Assembly (NCBI GenBank): GCA_017847885.1
Contig: JAGAUA010000063.1
Coordinates: forward strand, 1 to 51,927
Reading direction: 5' to 3'
DNA length: 51,927 nt
DNA from: Oscillospiraceae bacterium
GTDB lineage: Bacteria; Bacillota; Clostridia; Oscillospirales; Ruminococcaceae
This document shows positions 1 through 9,170 of the stretch, piece by piece. The first letter of the stretch is position 1, and each line of letters starts with the position of its first letter. Below the pieces are notes generated by a model. It saw nothing but the letters and a program-made list of their open reading frames with translations. It searched no databases and had not been told where the DNA came from. The translations under genes were made by a program, and so were the position numbers.

Positions 1-83
1 ATCTTTTCAAGAAATTCTTTTTTGCTTGTTTTGGCTTGCGCCAGTTCATCGCTTATAAGCGAGAATGTTAGTTGTTTATTCAT
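1..83 (-). CDS. transposase N-terminus (partial)
   Basis: An ATG at position 83 opens a frame of 27 codons that runs off the window edge, beginning MNKQLTFSLISDELAQAK. This opening is typical of DDE transposases of IS5/IS1182-like elements, whose N-terminus precedes a helix-rich DNA-binding region and a catalytic DDE domain, neither of which is present here. The same 26 residues are encoded at the right end of the window. Activity cannot be judged. Confidence 0.7.
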   Translation of the reverse strand, partial: MNKQLTFSLISDELAQAKTSKKEFLEK

Positions 84-141
84 ACCTATATTATACCATT
101 TTTCTTGCCATTTTTCAATGGTTTGTGCGGTATTGCCTTAA
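1..141 (-). mobile_element. IS5-like insertion sequence, left partial copy
   Basis: Bases 4-141 are the exact reverse complement of 51790-51927, so both window ends hold the same end of one insertion sequence. The shared block stops at TTAAGGCAATACC, just where flanking sequences diverge, which marks the element tip. It contains a short leader and the start of a transposase gene reading out of the window. The rest of the element, including the other terminal inverted repeat, is outside. Family assignment to IS5/IS1182-type elements rests on the N-terminal transposase residues only. Confidence 0.8.
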
Positions 142-234
142 GTATGAATTTACATAATTGTCACGGCTATGCAATATACTGCGGAGCGCGCTGTCAGCAC
201 CATTTTTCTTAGGCTGAGATTTGTTTTCGGGCAT
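115..234 (-). CDS. small ORF truncated by the insertion sequence
   Basis: A 39-codon frame begins MPENKSQPKKNGADSALRSI, preceded by a modest GAAAG ribosome binding site. Its last 8 codons and stop (YRQ-like region ending RTNH) lie inside the insertion sequence end, so the native C-terminus has been replaced by IS-derived codons. The charged N-terminus resembles no family I can name. It may be the 5' part of a disrupted gene or a chance frame. Confidence 0.35.
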   Translation of the reverse strand: MPENKSQPKKNGADSALRSILHSRDNYVNSYLRQYRTNH

Positions 235-296
235 ATCAAATCACTTTCTTTCAAAACTTATCTAAACATATAGCGTATATAGTGATAGTGCGGCGT

Positions 297-1367
297 TTAA
301 ACTTCCACCGCACTGTTTATATCCATGGTTCTGTAATAGTTTATAACTTCGCCCTTGCACTTTGCAAGCATCTCCAGATGCTCGGAGAAAAAAGCTCCCT
401 TGTCTATCTTCATTTCATTTATAACAAAATCAAACTGAACATCGTTTATTTCCTTATGCTTACTGAAAAGCTTGTCAAAACGGATAGCAAGACCGCAAAG
501 CTGGCTGTATACCGAATTATCGCTGCCCTTAAGTCCGTGGGGAAAGCCCAGACCGTCGTATCTCTCGTGATGGTGCATACACATATCCGAGCAAACCTTA
601 ACGAAAAACTTGCAGTTTTCAGAGCTGTTGAGCCAAATAATATTTGCGCCCATGACTGTATGGCTGTTGTATATCTCACGTTCCGAGCCTGTCATCGTTT
701 CTTTTTTAAATATAAGCTCCGTGGGTATGCCCATAAGACCGACATCGTGGAAATAAGCCGCCTTGCTTATAATTCTTATATCAAGAGTATCAAGCTCTGT
801 TTTGTTTGCAAGGCCGTACTCGATAAGCATTATTTCCATAAGCTTTGAAACACGCTGGCAATGAGAGTCGTCCAGATTGATATTTTTCAGATACGCCTTG
901 TAAATAGAGGTAAGCTTTGAAATGTATGTATCGGTCTCATAGGTCTCGGTTTTGCCGAAGTTCTCCTCATGGGTCTCCACAGCAGTAGGCAGGCTTTCTA
1001 TACCGAAAATGTTGCCCAGCTTTTCAAGGATAAGCTGCGGCTCAAAGGGCTTGCTGATAAAGCCTGCAACAGCATACTTTGCGGCACGGTGAACATTTGC
1101 AGCGGTAGCCTCGGCAGTAACAAGTATGATCGGAATATTTATGTTGTTTTCAGCCATAATTTCAAGCACGTTAAAGCCGTCCAAAACAGGCATAGAGATA
1201 TCCAAAAGAACTCCGTCGATCTTGCAGGGCTTTTTCGTAATAAGCTCCAATGCGGCATATCCGTTTTCGACTTCCGAAATTTCAAAGCATCTGCTTAAAA
1301 GATTTCTCAAGACGTTCCTGTCGATTTCCGAGTCGTCAACGATCAGCAGCCTTTTTGCATTTGCCAT
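297..1367 (-). CDS. response regulator, REC and HD-GYP domains
   Basis: A 356-aa two-domain protein. Residues 1-125 form a CheY-like receiver with acidic pair D11/D12 and phosphoacceptor D56 (in LLDISMP) and the conserved K near residue 105. The C-terminal half is an HD-GYP phosphohydrolase domain with HD in YFHDVGLMG and HHERYDGLGFP, a GFP variant of the GYP motif. Such proteins hydrolyse cyclic di-GMP or related dinucleotides on phosphorylation. I chose ATG 1367 because GGTGAT lies upstream and the receiver starts there; an in-frame start at 1412 would add 15 poorly supported residues. It follows the Hpt gene by 31 nt, so the two probably form a phosphorelay operon. The degenerate GYP leaves catalysis uncertain. 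Confidence 0.85.
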   Translation of the reverse strand: MANAKRLLIVDDSEIDRNVLRNLLSRCFEISEVENGYAALELITKKPCKIDGVLLDISMPVLDGFNVLEIMAENNINIPIILVTAEATAANVHRAAKYAVAGFISKPFEPQLILEKLGNIFGIESLPTAVETHEENFGKTETYETDTYISKLTSIYKAYLKNINLDDSHCQRVSKLMEIMLIEYGLANKTELDTLDIRIISKAAYFHDVGLMGIPTELIFKKETMTGSEREIYNSHTVMGANIIWLNSSENCKFFVKVCSDMCMHHHERYDGLGFPHGLKGSDNSVYSQLCGLAIRFDKLFSKHKEINDVQFDFVINEMKIDKGAFFSEHLEMLAKCKGEVINYYRTMDINSAVEV

Positions 1368-1398
1368 AAAATTAATCACCCTGTATATCAATTCATTT

Positions 1399-1755
1399 TT
1401 ACTGCATATCAAACCAAGCTTTAAGAGCCTCGGTTACCTTGGTGTAATTTTCGGTAATTTCAGTCATCATGGCATATGCTTCGTCCCATTTATCTGCTCT
1501 CATAAGAACGACCTGTTCGGAAAAAAGTTCAAAAAGCCTTTCTATGGATAGATTTCCGCATACTCCTTTGAGTGTATGCGACGCGGCAAGAGCAGCTTCA
1601 CCGCTGCCTTCGGATACCGCTTTAACAAGGGCTGCAAACGTTTGATCGTCAAGAAATTTTTTCAGCATCTTAGCATACAGAGCCTCGTTGCCGACAAACC
1701 TTTCAACAGCACTGTCCGTATCGATCCCCGCGTTTTTCAGTAATGTAAAATCCAT
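1399..1755 (-). CDS. Hpt domain phosphotransfer protein
   Basis: A 118-aa all-helical protein with the Hpt signature SHTLKG, the phosphorylatable histidine being H60. Hpt proteins carry phosphoryl groups between the receiver of a hybrid kinase and a separate response regulator. The length is normal for a free-standing Hpt. It sits between a broken REC-HD-GYP-PAS gene and an intact REC-HD-GYP gene, all in the same direction, and the hybrid kinase at 3.9-7.7 kb is divergent. I infer a local phosphorelay kinase to Hpt to REC-HD-GYP. The start is supported by a GGGAAA site, about 10 nt upstream. Confidence 0.85.
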   Translation of the reverse strand: MDFTLLKNAGIDTDSAVERFVGNEALYAKMLKKFLDDQTFAALVKAVSEGSGEAALAASHTLKGVCGNLSIERLFELFSEQVVLMRADKWDEAYAMMTEITENYTKVTEALKAWFDMQ

Positions 1756-1810
1756 ATTTCTGTATTTTCCCTACCGGAAAATATCCTCCCTCATTTTATT
1801 TTAATGTGCT

Positions 1811-3327
1811 TCAGCGACAGAGAATTCTTCCCGTCGCACCGATATAAATAGGCTTTTCTGCAGTCATCCATAACGTCCTGCACCGGAAAGTGCAGTCGGT
1901 CATTTTTCCGTCAGCCAAAATTTGACCGCTCATATTGACTGCAGAATTTTCTGCAGTTGTGTGTGCAAGCTCATCCAAAAGCTGCTTTAAGCTTTCGTTC
2001 TCGATATCCTTGATATCAACGCTTTCATGAGGATCGGAGATAACACGGTTTATTCCCAGCCGCTTCGCGCCGTTTTCGGAAAGCGTAAGCACGGGAGGAC
2101 TGCTTTGAAATGTAAACGTAATGTCATCAAGCTCTTCTTCAAGGAATTCGGATTTAGCGCGCTCAAGCTCAAGCTGCTGGAGCATCTGTCCCGAAGAGGA
2201 CAGATCGCTGTTGTTCATGATCTCCTCGGTAAGATTTTATATCTCACGCTTATCTTTAATTCCCGATGAATTTGTCATAAGCTCTTTTTTCAGTTCGCTT
2301 CCTATATCAGTAAGGCACTCAAGCAGCAGCGGATTAAAAGCGCCACATTCGCCGCCGCATATCATTTCGATCGCCTTTTCATGGGAATACGCCTTTTTGT
2401 AGCATCGTTCGCTTGTCAGTGCATCATAAACGTCAGCGATAGAAACGATTTGAGCCGAGATAGGTATTTAGTCCTCTTTAAGTCCGTCGGGATAGCCTTT
2501 GCCGTCATAGCGTTCGTGATGCCAGCGGCATATCTCATATGACGCCTTCATCAACGGCTCATTCTGATATTCGGAAAGATTTTTCAGCATTGAAGCGCCT
2601 ATTTCCGAATGAGTTTTCATTATTTCATATTCCTTCGGAGTAAACCTACCCGGCTTGTTGAGTATCTCGTCCGGGATAGCGATCTTTCCGATATCATGCA
2701 GTGACGACGCCGTACTTATCAGACGGATATCCGCCATTGACAGATTGTATTTTTTGCTTTTCTTCATAAGCTGTCTGAGGAGAAGCTCGGTTATAATATT
2801 GATGTGGATAACATGAGAGCCGCTTTCACCGTTGCGGAATTCAACGATATGGCTCAATATTGAAACCATCAAATTATTATTTTTTTCCTTTTCATAGATC
2901 TGGTCGGCAACAATATCCGCCAGTCTGCGCTGCTTTGCGTATAATGTGATCGTATTTTTTACCCGTCGCTGAACCACGGTTGCTTCAAAGGGACGTCCTA
3001 CATAATCCACTGCGCCAAGATCGTATGCCTTGGTGATAAACCCCGGTGAGCTTTCCGCAGAGATCATAATAACGGGAATGTCATCGCTCATTCCCAGCTT
3101 ATTCATTCTTTCAAGGACCTCGTATCCGTCCATTCCGGGCATAATTACGTCAAGCAAAACCAATGCAATTTCATTGGCTTCTTTTTTCAGTATTTCGATA
3201 GCTGCTTCACCGCTGTCAGCTTCGGCAATATCGTATTCTTCCTTGAGTATTTCGGCAAGAAGAACTCTGTTTATTTCCGAATCGTCAACAATAAGCACTT
3301 TATATTTTTTTCGGATAAATCCCCCAT
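1811..3327 (-). pseudogene. broken REC-HD-GYP-PAS signalling gene
   Basis: Remains of one gene. A perfect AGGAGG precedes ATG 3327 (MGDLSEK), but the frame is lost in a T7 tract at 3305-3311; the receiver then reads on from 3298 (VDDSEINR, phosphoacceptor in LLDVIMPGMDG). The HD-GYP domain follows (HDIGKIAIPDEIL, HHERYDGKGYP) and is cut by an in-frame TAA at 2468-2470, where GAA would give the family's GD/EDEIP. Translation beyond it continues as normal HD-GYP (IVSIADVYDALTS). A second TAA at 2237-2239, likely from CAA, separates REIQNLTEEI and a PAS-like tail, which ends at 1811. One frameshift and two stops in one collinear frame argue for decay. A promoter still stands upstream at 3466-3494. 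Confidence 0.85.
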
Positions 3328-3360
3328 AGCAGCCTCCTGAATTATTCAGTAACGTACGTT

Positions 3361-3866
3361 ATCCCACAGACGAGATCACCGACAGAACGGGAACGCACGC
3401 AAACACGTTATTTGCGTAAAAAATTCAAACCCCATCAAACAGAAAATAACAATTATTTAATAAGTATTATAACAGTTATGTCGAATAAAGTCAACTTTTA
3501 ACAGTAAGTTTGACATACTACACACTATAATTTTACATTATTGTTTTTTTATAAACACATTATTTAAATTCATGTATCATAACATAACGTACGTACAACA
3601 AATTAGGATATATCATATCATCAACGCATAGCATTAGATTATTTTCCCAACATTTTACTTAAAGTCTCCGGCAAAACATGTATAATTATTGGCTTGGAAA
3701 TATGTCCGCACATTCCCGTCTCAAAAGCGGATTTCTTGTCTTCTTCAAAAAGCAATTGCGGCAATTATTTACTATTATCTCGATGTCAAGAAATCATATC
3801 ATGACCGGCATTTTAAGTCAAGTATATATGCCATATTATGCAAATTTATTGCATATTTGCAAATGC
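3361..3866. other. AT-rich divergent intergenic region
   Basis: About 500 bp between two divergent signalling genes. I find no convincing coding sequence; the open frame at 3678-4043 is an artefact that at its end overlaps the kinase remnant in the wrong frame. The region holds two copies of the palindrome AACGTACGT (3351-3360 and 3586-3595) and the two outward promoters listed separately. Confidence 0.5.
3466..3494 (-). promoter_or_regulatory. sigma-A type promoter of the broken REC-HD-GYP gene
   Basis: On the minus strand TTGACT (3489-3494) and TATAAT (3466-3471) are separated by 17 bp. It lies about 130 nt before the AGGAGG-ATG at 3327. Confidence 0.65.
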
Positions 3867-3895
3867 TTGACAGTCATATATATTTCTGATATACT
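3867..3895 (+). promoter_or_regulatory. promoter of the hybrid kinase gene
   Basis: TTGACA (3867-3872), a 17-bp spacer and TATACT (3890-3895), 29 nt before ATG 3924 of the reconstructed kinase gene. The promoter appears intact although the gene is frameshifted. Confidence 0.65.
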
Positions 3896-3923
3896 GAAAA
3901 TGGGTTTTTATACTGATTTTACA

Positions 3924-6900
3924 ATGTTTATCAAGGATATAAACAGCCAAAAAATCTTACATAAGACAATAATTACGCGGTGTTGCCTTATATTATGTCG
4001 ATCTTGCAAGAAATCATTATACCGAGCTTGCGTCCATAGATAATGTTCACGACCGTATAAGTTCGTCGGGAAATGCGCAGGAAACCCTTAACTTCTTCTG
4101 CCGCAATATGATGCTTCCCGAATACACGGCAGAAGTGCTTGATTTTGTGGACTTGTCAACACTTGATAAGCGGCTGTCCGGCAACAGGATAATGTCAAAA
4201 CAGTTTCTTTGCACAGTGCCCCCTCTTCCCCGACCAAACGGATATTCCTTACTGGGTGCAATGCTCCTTTATCGAAGTTGACCGCGACACAGGCGGCAAG
4301 CTTTCCCATGTTGTCTTTGTAACTCAAACTATCCACGAATCCAAAATAAAAGAACTTGACGCCAATAAGAAATTACAGGACTCAAACGCGGAGCTTACCG
4401 AGCTTCTTGAAGCTGAGAAGCAGCATACCGCGATAATCGGCTCATTGAGCAATGTTTTCTTTGCGCTGTACCTTATTGATTTTGAGGAAAATTCTTTTCA
4501 GGAGATATTCTCCCCCAACGGCGTATATCTTACCTATGGAAAAAAGGATAACGCAAAGGACAGGCTCAAAGCCTTGGTGGATATTTGGGTTAGCGAAGAA
4601 TACAAGTCCGCTATGCGCATTTTTACCGATGAAGGCACTATTGACGAGCGTTTGGGGGATAAACCGATAATTACGCAGGAATACACGGACATTAACGGAA
4701 ACTGGGTAAGATGCTGCTTTTTCCCTGTTGAAAAAAACGAGATTGGGAAAAATGTCAGGGTAATATGCGGTCTTCGCAGGATAACCGCCGAAAAAGAGAT
4801 ACAGGAATCGCAGAATAATCTTATACAGGCTCTTTCACTGACTTATGAAAATGTTTATGCTGTTAATATGGATACGGCGGAGGCTGTCTGCTACCGTATG
4901 GGTAAGACTATGATATCCCGTTACGGTCAGAAATTTGCAGTCGGCGATTACGAGCGCAGCATACATTTATATGTTGAAAATGATGTACTTGAAGACGACA
5001 GACATTTGTTTGACAAAATATGCTTGATACAGGACGTCAAAATTCTTTTGGCTGACAAGCAGACATATTCCTTTAATTACAGGGTATCCCGCAACAATAC
5101 GGTACAATATTTTGAGTGCCAGCTTGTAAAGCCCGACAGCAAAAGGAACGAGTTTGCTATTGGCTTCAAAAACGTCAACGAAGAAAAAAGGCAGGAGCTT
5201 GAACAGCAGAAAAAAATTGAAGACGCCCTTGCTGAGGTAGAAAAGCTCAATGAGACCCTTCAGGACGAAATGGATATTGCAGGCGCGCTCAGCAAGGATT
5301 ACCCCAATGTTGTGCTGCTGGATTTTGCTGATGACACCGCTGTCACAATTAAGCGGAACGGCACGATAATCAAGGATGATGAGCGCGTTATACGGCGTTC
5401 ATACAACGGTCTGTGGGATAGTTTTATTCTAAAATATATTTCTGAAGAGGATAGAGCAAATCTCAAAGCAGCAGTTTCTTACGAAGCTGTTCTGAACGCT
5501 CTTGAAACAAAAGATGAATATAATTGCAGCTATAAAACGGTATATGACAATACCGGCGTTCAGTATTATCAGGCTTCATTTATCCGCATATGCTCCCGTC
5601 GGACGGCTGAAAATCAGATAATTTTAGGCTTCCGCAATATTGACGCTATCGTTGAAGAGGAACGGAAAAACATAAAAATTATGGAGACTCAAAGCGAGAT
5701 AATCGAAGGTCTCGGCTCGGTGTATTACTCCGTTCTTCTGGTGGACCCCGAAAGGGATAATGTGACAGTTTATCGTGCGGAAAGCGACGACGGCAAGGCT
5801 ATTGCAGTTCATTTCAGCAAGCATGGTCAAAGCTGGTCAAAGGGCCTGCGCAGCTATGCGGAGGAACACGTTTCGGAAAAAAGCCGCAGTGAATTTATTG
5901 ATAAGCTTTCCCTTGACCACATACTCAAAAACGGGGAAGATTATTCTTTGACATACGAAAAGCTTACAGCCGATGGTATCATTTATCTTCAGGCAAGAGT
6001 TGCTTTCGTTCGGGAAAAAGACGGGGGCTTTGTTGTCGTTATCGGAACAAGAAATGTTGACGACCTTATCAAAAAGGAACGTCAGCAAGAAATGGCGCTG
6101 CAGGCGGCGTGTGAAGCTGCGGAAGCTGCAAACAAGGCAAAGACCGATTTCCTGTCAAATATGTCCCATGATATCCGTACACCTATGAATGGCATTATCG
6201 GCATGACTGCAATCGCCGCAACCCACATAGACGATAAAGAAAGGGTTCAGGACAGTTTGCAGAAAATTTCCCAGGCAAGCAAGCATATGCTTAGTCTTAT
6301 CAATGAAGTTCTGGACATGAGCAAGATAGAGTCGGGAAAGGTCGACCTTACCGAGGAGGAATTCAACCTCTCAAGCCTTATCGACAACCTGCTGACCATG
6401 ACAAGCGCTCAGATAAACAAACACCGTCATGAGCTTTCAGTCAACATATCGGGAGTTACTCATGAAGAGGTAATCGGTGACAGCCTGCGCATACAAAAGG
6501 TATTTACCAACCTTATGAGCAATGCGGTGAAATACACCCCCGACGGCGGAAAGATACGCTTTTCAATTACCGAAAAGCCCTCAAATCAGGCAAAAGTCGG
6601 CTGCTATGAATTTATCTTCGAAGATAACGGCATCGGCATGAGCGAAGAGTTTATGGAAAAGATTTTTGAGCCGTTCTCCAGAGCCACGGACGGCAGGGTC
6701 AACAAAATTCAGGGTACGGGTCTGGGTATGCCTATCAGCCGCAACATCGTGCGCATGATGGGCGGTGATATCAAGGTGGAAAGCAAGCTTAATGTAGGCT
6801 CGCGGTTTACGGTCACGATGTACCTTAAGCTTCAGGATACTTCGGAGATACGGCACGACAAATTCATTGACCTTAACGTGCTTGTGGCAGATGATGACGC

Positions 6901-7678
6901 ATTGAGTCTGGAGTCCTGCTGCGGCATACTTGAAGATTTCGGCATGAAGCCCGACGGAGTTTCCTCGGGTGCAGAGGCTGTGGAGTATGTTACCGTTCGG
7001 CATCAAAAGGGGCAGGATTATTTTGCATGCATCATCGACTGGAAGATGCCCGATATGGACGGCATTGCAACTACACGGGCTATCCGAAAGGCAGTAGGAA
7101 ATGATGTGCCCATCATTATCATTTCCGCATACGACTGGTCGGACATTGAACAGGAAGCAAGAGCTGCCGGTGCAAACGCTTTTATCAGCAAGCCGCTGTT
7201 CCGTTCCAGACTTGCAAAGGCCTTCAACTCTCTTGTGGGCGAAGAGGAACAAGCCGAGCAGATGACTCCACTTGTTGCTTTATCCAATATGAACCTTGCA
7301 GGCAAGCGCGTACTCCTTTCTGAGGATAATGAGCTGAATGCAGAAATTGCCACGGAAATACTTGAAACGACGGGGCTTGCTGTTGAGCGTGCCGCTAACG
7401 GAACGGAGGCTGTGGACATGGTGTTTGCGTGCAGGGACGGTTATTACGACCTCATTTTCATGGATATTCAGATGCCCCGTATGAACGGCTATGACGCAGC
7501 AAGAGTTATCCGCTCAATGAACAGGAATTACTGCAAGCAGGTGCCTATCATTGCCATGTCTGCAAACGCTTTTGCCGAAGACGTTCAAGCTGCCAAAACC
7601 GTTGGCATGAACGAGCATATCGCCAAACCTCTTGACCTCAAGGCGCTTGCAAAAACTCTCACCAAATGGCTCCTATAA
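3924..7678 (+). pseudogene. frameshifted multi-PAS hybrid histidine kinase with two receivers
   Basis: The long uninterrupted frame runs from 4256 (GTG, no ribosome binding site) for 1140 codons, but homologous-looking protein continues upstream in other frames: MFIKDINSQKILHKTIITR from 3924, then YYVDLARNHYTELA after a +1 shift near 3978-3982, then PYWVQCSFIEVDRD after a second +1 shift in a C5 run at 4219-4223. Numbered from 4256, four PAS-like repeats (starting near residues 58, 190, 340 and 483, each ending in a G-x-R/K-N linker) precede HisKA (H638 in MSHDIRTP), HATPase (N-box near 752, DNGIGM, GTGLGM), and two receivers with phosphoacceptors D928 and D1070. There is no membrane segment, so it is cytosolic. 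It either yields a truncated kinase or is recently inactivated. Confidence 0.75.
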
Positions 7679-7683
7679 CAATA

Positions 7684-7723
7684 AACAGACCTCACAGATT
7701 AAACTGTAAGGTCTGTTTTTTTT
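7684..7723 (+). terminator. intrinsic terminator after the kinase gene
   Basis: AACAGACCTCACAG pairs with CTGTAAGGTCTGTT around a short AT loop (one mismatch) and is followed by eight T. It lies between convergent genes and its minus-strand side also has a T-rich tail, so it may serve the fumarase operon too. Confidence 0.85.
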
Positions 7724-7754
7724 AGTGTATCAACGGCTGATATCAGCAGCCCGA

Positions 7755-8312
7755 TTACTTATTCTTTGCAAGGTATTCTGCACGACCTGTCTCGTACAGG
7801 TTGTTGCCCTCGCTGTCGATGATAACCATAAGCGGCATATCCTCAACGTAAAGCTTTCTGAGAGCTTCTGCGCCCAAATCTTCAAATGCAATAAGCTCAG
7901 CGCTCTTGATGCACTTTGCAAGGAGTGCGCCTGCACCGCCTATTGCGCCGAAGTATACTCCGCTGTACTTCTTCATTGCTTCAACTACTTCGGGGAGACG
8001 TGCGCCCTTGCCGATCATGCCTCTTGCACCGACAGACATCATCGTAGGAGCATAAGCGTCCATACGTCCGCTGGTTGTAGGGCCTGCCGAGCCAATGACC
8101 TGACCGGGCTTTGCAGGTGTAGGACCTACATAGTAGATAGTTGCGTCGGTAGGATCAAAAGGAATTTCCTCGCCCTTTGCAAGAGCCTCGCACATTCTCT
8201 TGTGACCTGCGTCACGCGATGTATAAATGGTGCCTGTGAGATACACTCTGTCACCTGCGTGAAGAGTTTTTGCAAGCTCCTCGGTAAGAGGAAGTGTGAT
8301 GTGCTTTTCCAT
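7755..8312 (-). CDS. class I fumarate hydratase, beta (C-terminal) subunit
   Basis: A 185-aa protein matching the C-terminal swivelling domain of two-subunit Fe-S fumarases and tartrate dehydratases. Visible features are GDRVYLTGTIYTSRDAGHKR near the N-terminus, GPTPAKPGQVIGSAGPTTSGRMD (substrate-binding loop) and IGKGA. It combines with the alpha subunit encoded immediately upstream (abutting genes) to interconvert malate and fumarate in the cytosol. It is the last gene of the operon. Tartrate dehydratase is the alternative within this family, but the neighbouring malate dehydrogenase and fumarate reductase make fumarase far more likely. Confidence 0.9.
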   Translation of the reverse strand: MEKHITLPLTEELAKTLHAGDRVYLTGTIYTSRDAGHKRMCEALAKGEEIPFDPTDATIYYVGPTPAKPGQVIGSAGPTTSGRMDAYAPTMMSVGARGMIGKGARLPEVVEAMKKYSGVYFGAIGGAGALLAKCIKSAELIAFEDLGAEALRKLYVEDMPLMVIIDSEGNNLYETGRAEYLAKNK

Positions 8313-9155
8313 TTATATCACCTCCGATTTATGACGTGTTACGTGGCAGTTGATATTGATCGCGCAAGGCATACCTGCGATATGGGTAGGCATTGTTTCA
8401 ATATTCAGACCGATAGCTGTGGTCTTGCCGCCAAAGCCCTGAGGGCCTATGCCAAGCTTGTTGACCTTTTCGAGCATTTCCTTTTCAAGGTCTGCATAGA
8501 ACGGGTCGGGGTTTTCGGAGTCGATAGGACGCATAAGCGCTTTCTTTGCAAGAAGAGCCGCTTTATCGAAGGTACCGCCTATACCAACGCCTACTACCAT
8601 AGGAGGACATGGGTTAGGACCTGCATTTTCAACAGTTTCAAGGATAAAGTCCTTGATGCCCTGCAAACCTGCGGAGGGCTTGAACATACGGATAGCGCTC
8701 ATATTTTCGCTGCCGAAGCCCTTAGGACCAACGGTAATTTTGATATTTTCACCGGGAACGATCTCGGTATAGATCATAGCAGGTGTGTTGTCACCTGTAT
8801 TTCCTCTGCGAACAGGGTCTTTAACAACGGACTTTCTGAGATATCCCTTGTCATAGCCGCGGCGTACGCCCTCATTTATCGCGTCGGAAAGGTCTCCACC
8901 GACAATGTGAACGTCCTGACCGATCTCGAGGAATACGCAAGCCATGCCTGTATCCTGACATATCGGAACATTTTCAGCGTCTGCAATTTCAAAGTTCTTG
9001 ATGATATCGTCAAGAATACCCTTTGCAATTTCGCCGTCCTCGCAAGCGCGGCAATTGCGGATAGCGCATTTTACATCGCCGGGAAGATGCTCATTAGCTT
9101 CTATACAAAGCTTTTCAACAACATCTGTAATAACGTCTGTTTTAATTTCACGCAT
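8313..9155 (-). CDS. class I fumarate hydratase, alpha (Fe-S) subunit
   Basis: A 280-aa subunit of an oxygen-sensitive [4Fe-4S] hydro-lyase. The cluster ligands are likely the cysteines in [18 protein letters not shown] and the C-terminal half; [10 protein letters not shown] is a family hallmark. With the beta subunit it catalyses malate dehydration to fumarate, supplying the fumarate reductase encoded just upstream. I chose ATG 9155 because GGAGGC sits 6 nt upstream; the longer frame from 9170 starts at a TTG that includes this site. It is 1 nt from the beta gene, indicating coupled translation. Confidence 0.92.
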   Translation of the reverse strand: MREIKTDVITDVVEKLCIEANEHLPGDVKCAIRNCRACEDGEIAKGILDDIIKNFEIADAENVPICQDTGMACVFLEIGQDVHIVGGDLSDAINEGVRRGYDKGYLRKSVVKDPVRRGNTGDNTPAMIYTEIVPGENIKITVGPKGFGSENMSAIRMFKPSAGLQGIKDFILETVENAGPNPCPPMVVGVGIGGTFDKAALLAKKALMRPIDSENPDPFYADLEKEMLEKVNKLGIGPQGFGGKTTAIGLNIETMPTHIAGMPCAININCHVTRHKSEVI

Positions 9156-9170
9156 TTGCTTTGCCTCCAA

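Noticed and set aside
1811..3327. Stop-codon reassignment (TAA read as sense)
   Set aside because: Other genes in the window end normally at TAA, and the first lesion is a frameshift that reassignment would not explain.
3678..4043. 121-codon plus-strand open frame as a gene
   Set aside because: Its end reads the kinase remnant in the wrong frame (the correct frame gives YYVDLARNHYTEL) and its start has no ribosome binding site.
6581..7252. 223-codon minus-strand frame opposite the hybrid kinase
   Set aside because: Antisense shadow of the HATPase and receiver coding sequence.
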